DNA of 64,000 bases, taken from contig NZ_ML058597.1 in the NCBI RefSeq assembly GCF_003635165.1, positions 124,001 to 188,000 of the forward strand. The letters run 5' to 3'. The translations under genes were made by a program, and so were the position numbers. The notes beneath the pieces were generated by a model. That model worked only from the letters and a program-made list of their open reading frames with translations, was not told the origin of the DNA and ran no database searches. Shown here piece by piece: positions 61,989-64,000 of this stretch. Positions within the stretch are counted from its first letter, which is position 1, and every line of letters starts with the position of its first letter. The stretch comes from Burkholderia sp. Nafp2/4-1b. GTDB lineage: Bacteria; Pseudomonadota; Gammaproteobacteria; Burkholderiales; Burkholderiaceae.

Positions 61989-62834
61989 ATGGATACCGAA
62001 ACCGTCCATGAAGCGGTCACGCTCGCCGAGCGCGCGTACCGCATCCGCAGAAACGCCGTGCTGATGGGTGAAGTGCAGGGCCAGGGCTATGTCGGCCAGG
62101 CGCTCGACATCGCCGACGTGCTGGCCGTCGCGTACTTCGGCGCGATGCGCTATCGCCCCGAGGATCCCGAGTGGGAAGGGCGCGACCGCTTCCTGCTGTC
62201 GAACGGCCACTACGCGATCGCGCTGTACGCGGCGCTGTTCGAAGCCGGCATCCTGCCGGCCGACGAACTCGAAACCTACGGCAGCGACGACAGTCGTTTG
62301 CCGATGTCCGGGATGGCGAGTTATACGCCCGGGATGGAGATGTCCGGCGGCTCGCTCGGGCAGGGGCTGACGATTGCGGTCGGTCGTTGTCTCGGCCTCA
62401 AGCGAAACGGCTCGGATGCATTCGTCTATACGCTGTTCTCGGACGGCGAACTCGACGAAGGCGCGATCTGGGAAGGGTTGATGTCGGCCGCGCACTGGAA
62501 GCTCGACAACCTGATCGCGATCGTCGACGTGAACAACCAGCAGGCCGACGGTCCGTCGACGCAAGTCATGGCGTTCGAGCCGCTGGTCGACAAGCTGGAA
62601 GCGTTCGGGTGGTACACGCAACGCGTGGACGGCAACGACGTCGACGCGGTGAAGCGCGCGTTCGACAATGCGCGCCGGCACGACAAGCCGCAGCCGCGCA
62701 TCATCGTCTGCGACACGAAGATGGGGTGCGGCGTGCCGTTCCTCGAAGCACGCGAGAAGAGCCATTTCATTCGCGTCGATGCGCACGAGTGGAAGCTCGC
62801 GCTCGACGCACTCGAAGCAGGGAGACACGCATGA
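61989..62834 (+). CDS. Transketolase, N-terminal subunit
   Basis: A 281-residue thiamine-diphosphate domain corresponding to the N-terminal third of transketolase. The PP-domain motif reads SDGELDEGAIWEG...NNQQ: the first Gly of the usual GDG is Ser, with the rest intact. Conserved His of the active site lies in SNGHYAIALY; GGSLGQGL is present. It is coupled to the next gene by a 4-base overlap (ATGA). Together they make a split transketolase, whose sugar substrate is unknown. Confidence 0.9.
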   Translation: MDTETVHEAVTLAERAYRIRRNAVLMGEVQGQGYVGQALDIADVLAVAYFGAMRYRPEDPEWEGRDRFLLSNGHYAIALYAALFEAGILPADELETYGSDDSRLPMSGMASYTPGMEMSGGSLGQGLTIAVGRCLGLKRNGSDAFVYTLFSDGELDEGAIWEGLMSAAHWKLDNLIAIVDVNNQQADGPSTQVMAFEPLVDKLEAFGWYTQRVDGNDVDAVKRAFDNARRHDKPQPRIIVCDTKMGCGVPFLEAREKSHFIRVDAHEWKLALDALEAGRHA

Positions 62835-63829
62835 GCACCGTCGACAACAAGCCGCGCCTGAAGACTTCCGCGATGATCGCGTCCATCGCGGCCGACGGGC
62901 AGGCGACCCGCGCCGCGCCGTTCGGCCATGCGCTCGCGAAACTCGCGCGCACGAACGGCAACGTGATCGGCATGACGGCCGATCTCGGCAAGTACACCGA
63001 CCTGCATATATTCGCGAAGGAATTTCCCGAGCGTTACTACCAGATGGGGATGGCCGAGCAACTGCTGATGGGGGCCGCTGCCGGATTCGCGCACGAAGGC
63101 GCGCAGCCGTTCGTCACGACCTACGCGGTATTCGCGACGCGCCGCGCGTACGACTTCATTCACCAGGCGATCGCCGAGGACAACCTCGACGTGAAGCTGG
63201 TGTGCGCGTTGCCGGGCCTCACGACCGGTTACGGGCCGAGCCATCAGGCGGCCGAGGATCTCGCGCTGATGCGTGCGATGCCGAACATGACCGTGATCGA
63301 TCCGTGCGACGCGCTGGACATCGAGCAGATGGTGCCGGCGATCGCGGCGCACAAGGGGCCGGTGTACGCGCGGCTGCTGCGTGGCAACGTGCCGGCCGTG
63401 CTCGACGAATACGATTACCGGTTCGAACTCGGCAAGGCCAAGCTGCTGCGCGACGGCAACGATGTGCTGCTGATCTCGTCCGGGATCATGACGATGCGCG
63501 CGCTGGAGGTTGCGAAGGCGCTGGAGGCCGATCGCGTCGATGTGGCGGTGCTGCACGTGCCGACGATCAAGCCGCTCGATACGGCGACCATCGTTCGCGA
63601 GGCGGCGCGCAGCGGGCGCATGGTGATCGTCGCCGAAAATCATACGACGATCGGCGGGCTCGGCGAAGCCGTCGCGACTGCGTTGCTCGGGGCCGGCGTC
63701 ATCGTGCCGTTCCGCCAGATCGCGCTGCCGGATGCGTATCTCGCCGCAGGCGCGTTGCCGACGCTGCACGATCGTTACGGGATCTCGACGGGGGCGATGC
63801 GGGCGAACATCAAGTCGTGGCTCGGGTGA
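62831..63829 (+). CDS. Transketolase, C-terminal subunit
   Basis: A 332-residue protein with the pyrimidine-binding and C-terminal domains of transketolase. The catalytic Glu that activates the thiamine ring lies in MGMAEQLLMGAAAGFA, and FVTTYAVFATRRAYD and HQAAEDLALMRAMPN are conserved. Its start overlaps the stop of the N-terminal subunit. It is the last gene of the cluster, followed by a strong bidirectional terminator. A 1-deoxyxylulose-5-phosphate-synthase-like role is less likely because of the split form and length. Confidence 0.9.
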   Translation: MSTVDNKPRLKTSAMIASIAADGQATRAAPFGHALAKLARTNGNVIGMTADLGKYTDLHIFAKEFPERYYQMGMAEQLLMGAAAGFAHEGAQPFVTTYAVFATRRAYDFIHQAIAEDNLDVKLVCALPGLTTGYGPSHQAAEDLALMRAMPNMTVIDPCDALDIEQMVPAIAAHKGPVYARLLRGNVPAVLDEYDYRFELGKAKLLRDGNDVLLISSGIMTMRALEVAKALEADRVDVAVLHVPTIKPLDTATIVREAARSGRMVIVAENHTTIGGLGEAVATALLGAGVIVPFRQIALPDAYLAAGALPTLHDRYGISTGAMRANIKSWLG

Positions 63830-63871
63830 TCGCTTGACGTGCCAGCGGATCGTCCGCAGCGCACCGTAAAC

Positions 63872-63910
63872 AAAAAAAACCGCGAAGCCTTACGCTGTCG
63901 CGGTTTTTTT
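63872..63910. terminator. Strong bidirectional rho-independent terminator
   Basis: A8CCGCGA (63872-63885) pairs with TCGCGGT7 (63898-63910) around a 12-base loop. It ends the transketolase operon on the plus strand and the tRNA-Leu transcript on the minus strand. Confidence 0.93.
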
Positions 63911-63938
63911 ATGCCCGAAATACGGTAAAAACCGCATT

Positions 63939-64000
63939 TGGTGCCGACGGCGAGACTCGAACTCGCACAGCTTTCGCCACTACCCCCTCAAGATAGCGTG
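63939..64000 (-). tRNA. tRNA-Leu(GAG), 3' part (5' end outside window)
   Basis: Read on the minus strand, the last 62 bases give the 3' part of a class II tRNA: anticodon stem CTATC / GGTAG enclosing the loop TTGAGGG (anticodon GAG), a long variable arm, the T-arm GCGAG-TTCGAGT-CTCGC, and an encoded CCA end at 63941-63939. It resembles bacterial tRNA-Leu(GAG). Confidence 0.9.

Overview
The window is high-GC proteobacterial DNA that looks like a large replicon of the Burkholderia cepacia complex. The evidence is the codon use, the DUF4148 and DUF3331 proteins typical of Burkholderiaceae, and a 433-residue protein that, from memory, closely matches the 2,2-dialkylglycine decarboxylase (DgdA) described from B. 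cepacia, with its LysR regulator divergent beside it. No phage, insertion sequence, CRISPR array or replication origin was recognised. A partial tRNA-Leu(GAG) lies at the right edge.

Left part (1-30 kb): the 3' end of a nitrilase, a Tat-exported epoxide hydrolase, a LysE exporter, a class V aminotransferase, the malic enzyme maeB (minus strand) and a divergent LysR gene. Next is a catabolic operon for carnitine and gamma-butyrobetaine: caiX binding protein, cdhC, cdhA, cdhB, an alpha/beta hydrolase and a butyrobetaine dioxygenase. Together they should take gamma-butyrobetaine or carnitine to glycine betaine; the hydrolase could free carnitine from esters. After a DUF4148 gene, an SDR and a DUF3331 gene comes a complete non-phosphorylating L-fucose operon (16.5-25.9 kb): KDF dehydrogenase, diketo-deoxyfuconate hydrolase, fuconate dehydratase, fucose dehydrogenase, a CUT2-type sugar ABC transporter, lactonase and a FadR-type GntR regulator. 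A good promoter with an overlapping palindromic operator precedes it. A DadA-like oxidase and a YfiR-YfiN-YfiB cyclic-di-GMP signalling module follow.

Accessory segment (about 30.1-39.2 kb): composition falls visibly. It holds a type VI secretion vgrG group on the minus strand (VgrG with a C-terminal TTR-like tail, a DUF2515-like protein, a membrane-anchored protein of unknown family, and PAAR), a small KTSC-like protein, a stand-alone OLD-family ATPase/TOPRIM nuclease (probable phage defence), and a secreted protein of unknown function.

Right part (39.6-64 kb): a branched-chain amino acid type ABC transporter (binding protein, LivH, LivM, LivG, LivF) with a strong promoter; a DUF2000 and AraC pair; dgdA/dgdR; an M20 amidohydrolase followed by a sodium-solute symporter and a DUF485 protein; a porin, LysR and IclR; an MFS carrier followed by a thioesterase and an atypical BKACE-family enzyme that lacks one metal-binding histidine; and a LysR, SDR, MFS and split transketolase cluster of unknown substrate. 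The last two groups look like uncharacterised catabolic pathways and, with the type VI cargo group, are the most promising places for new biology.
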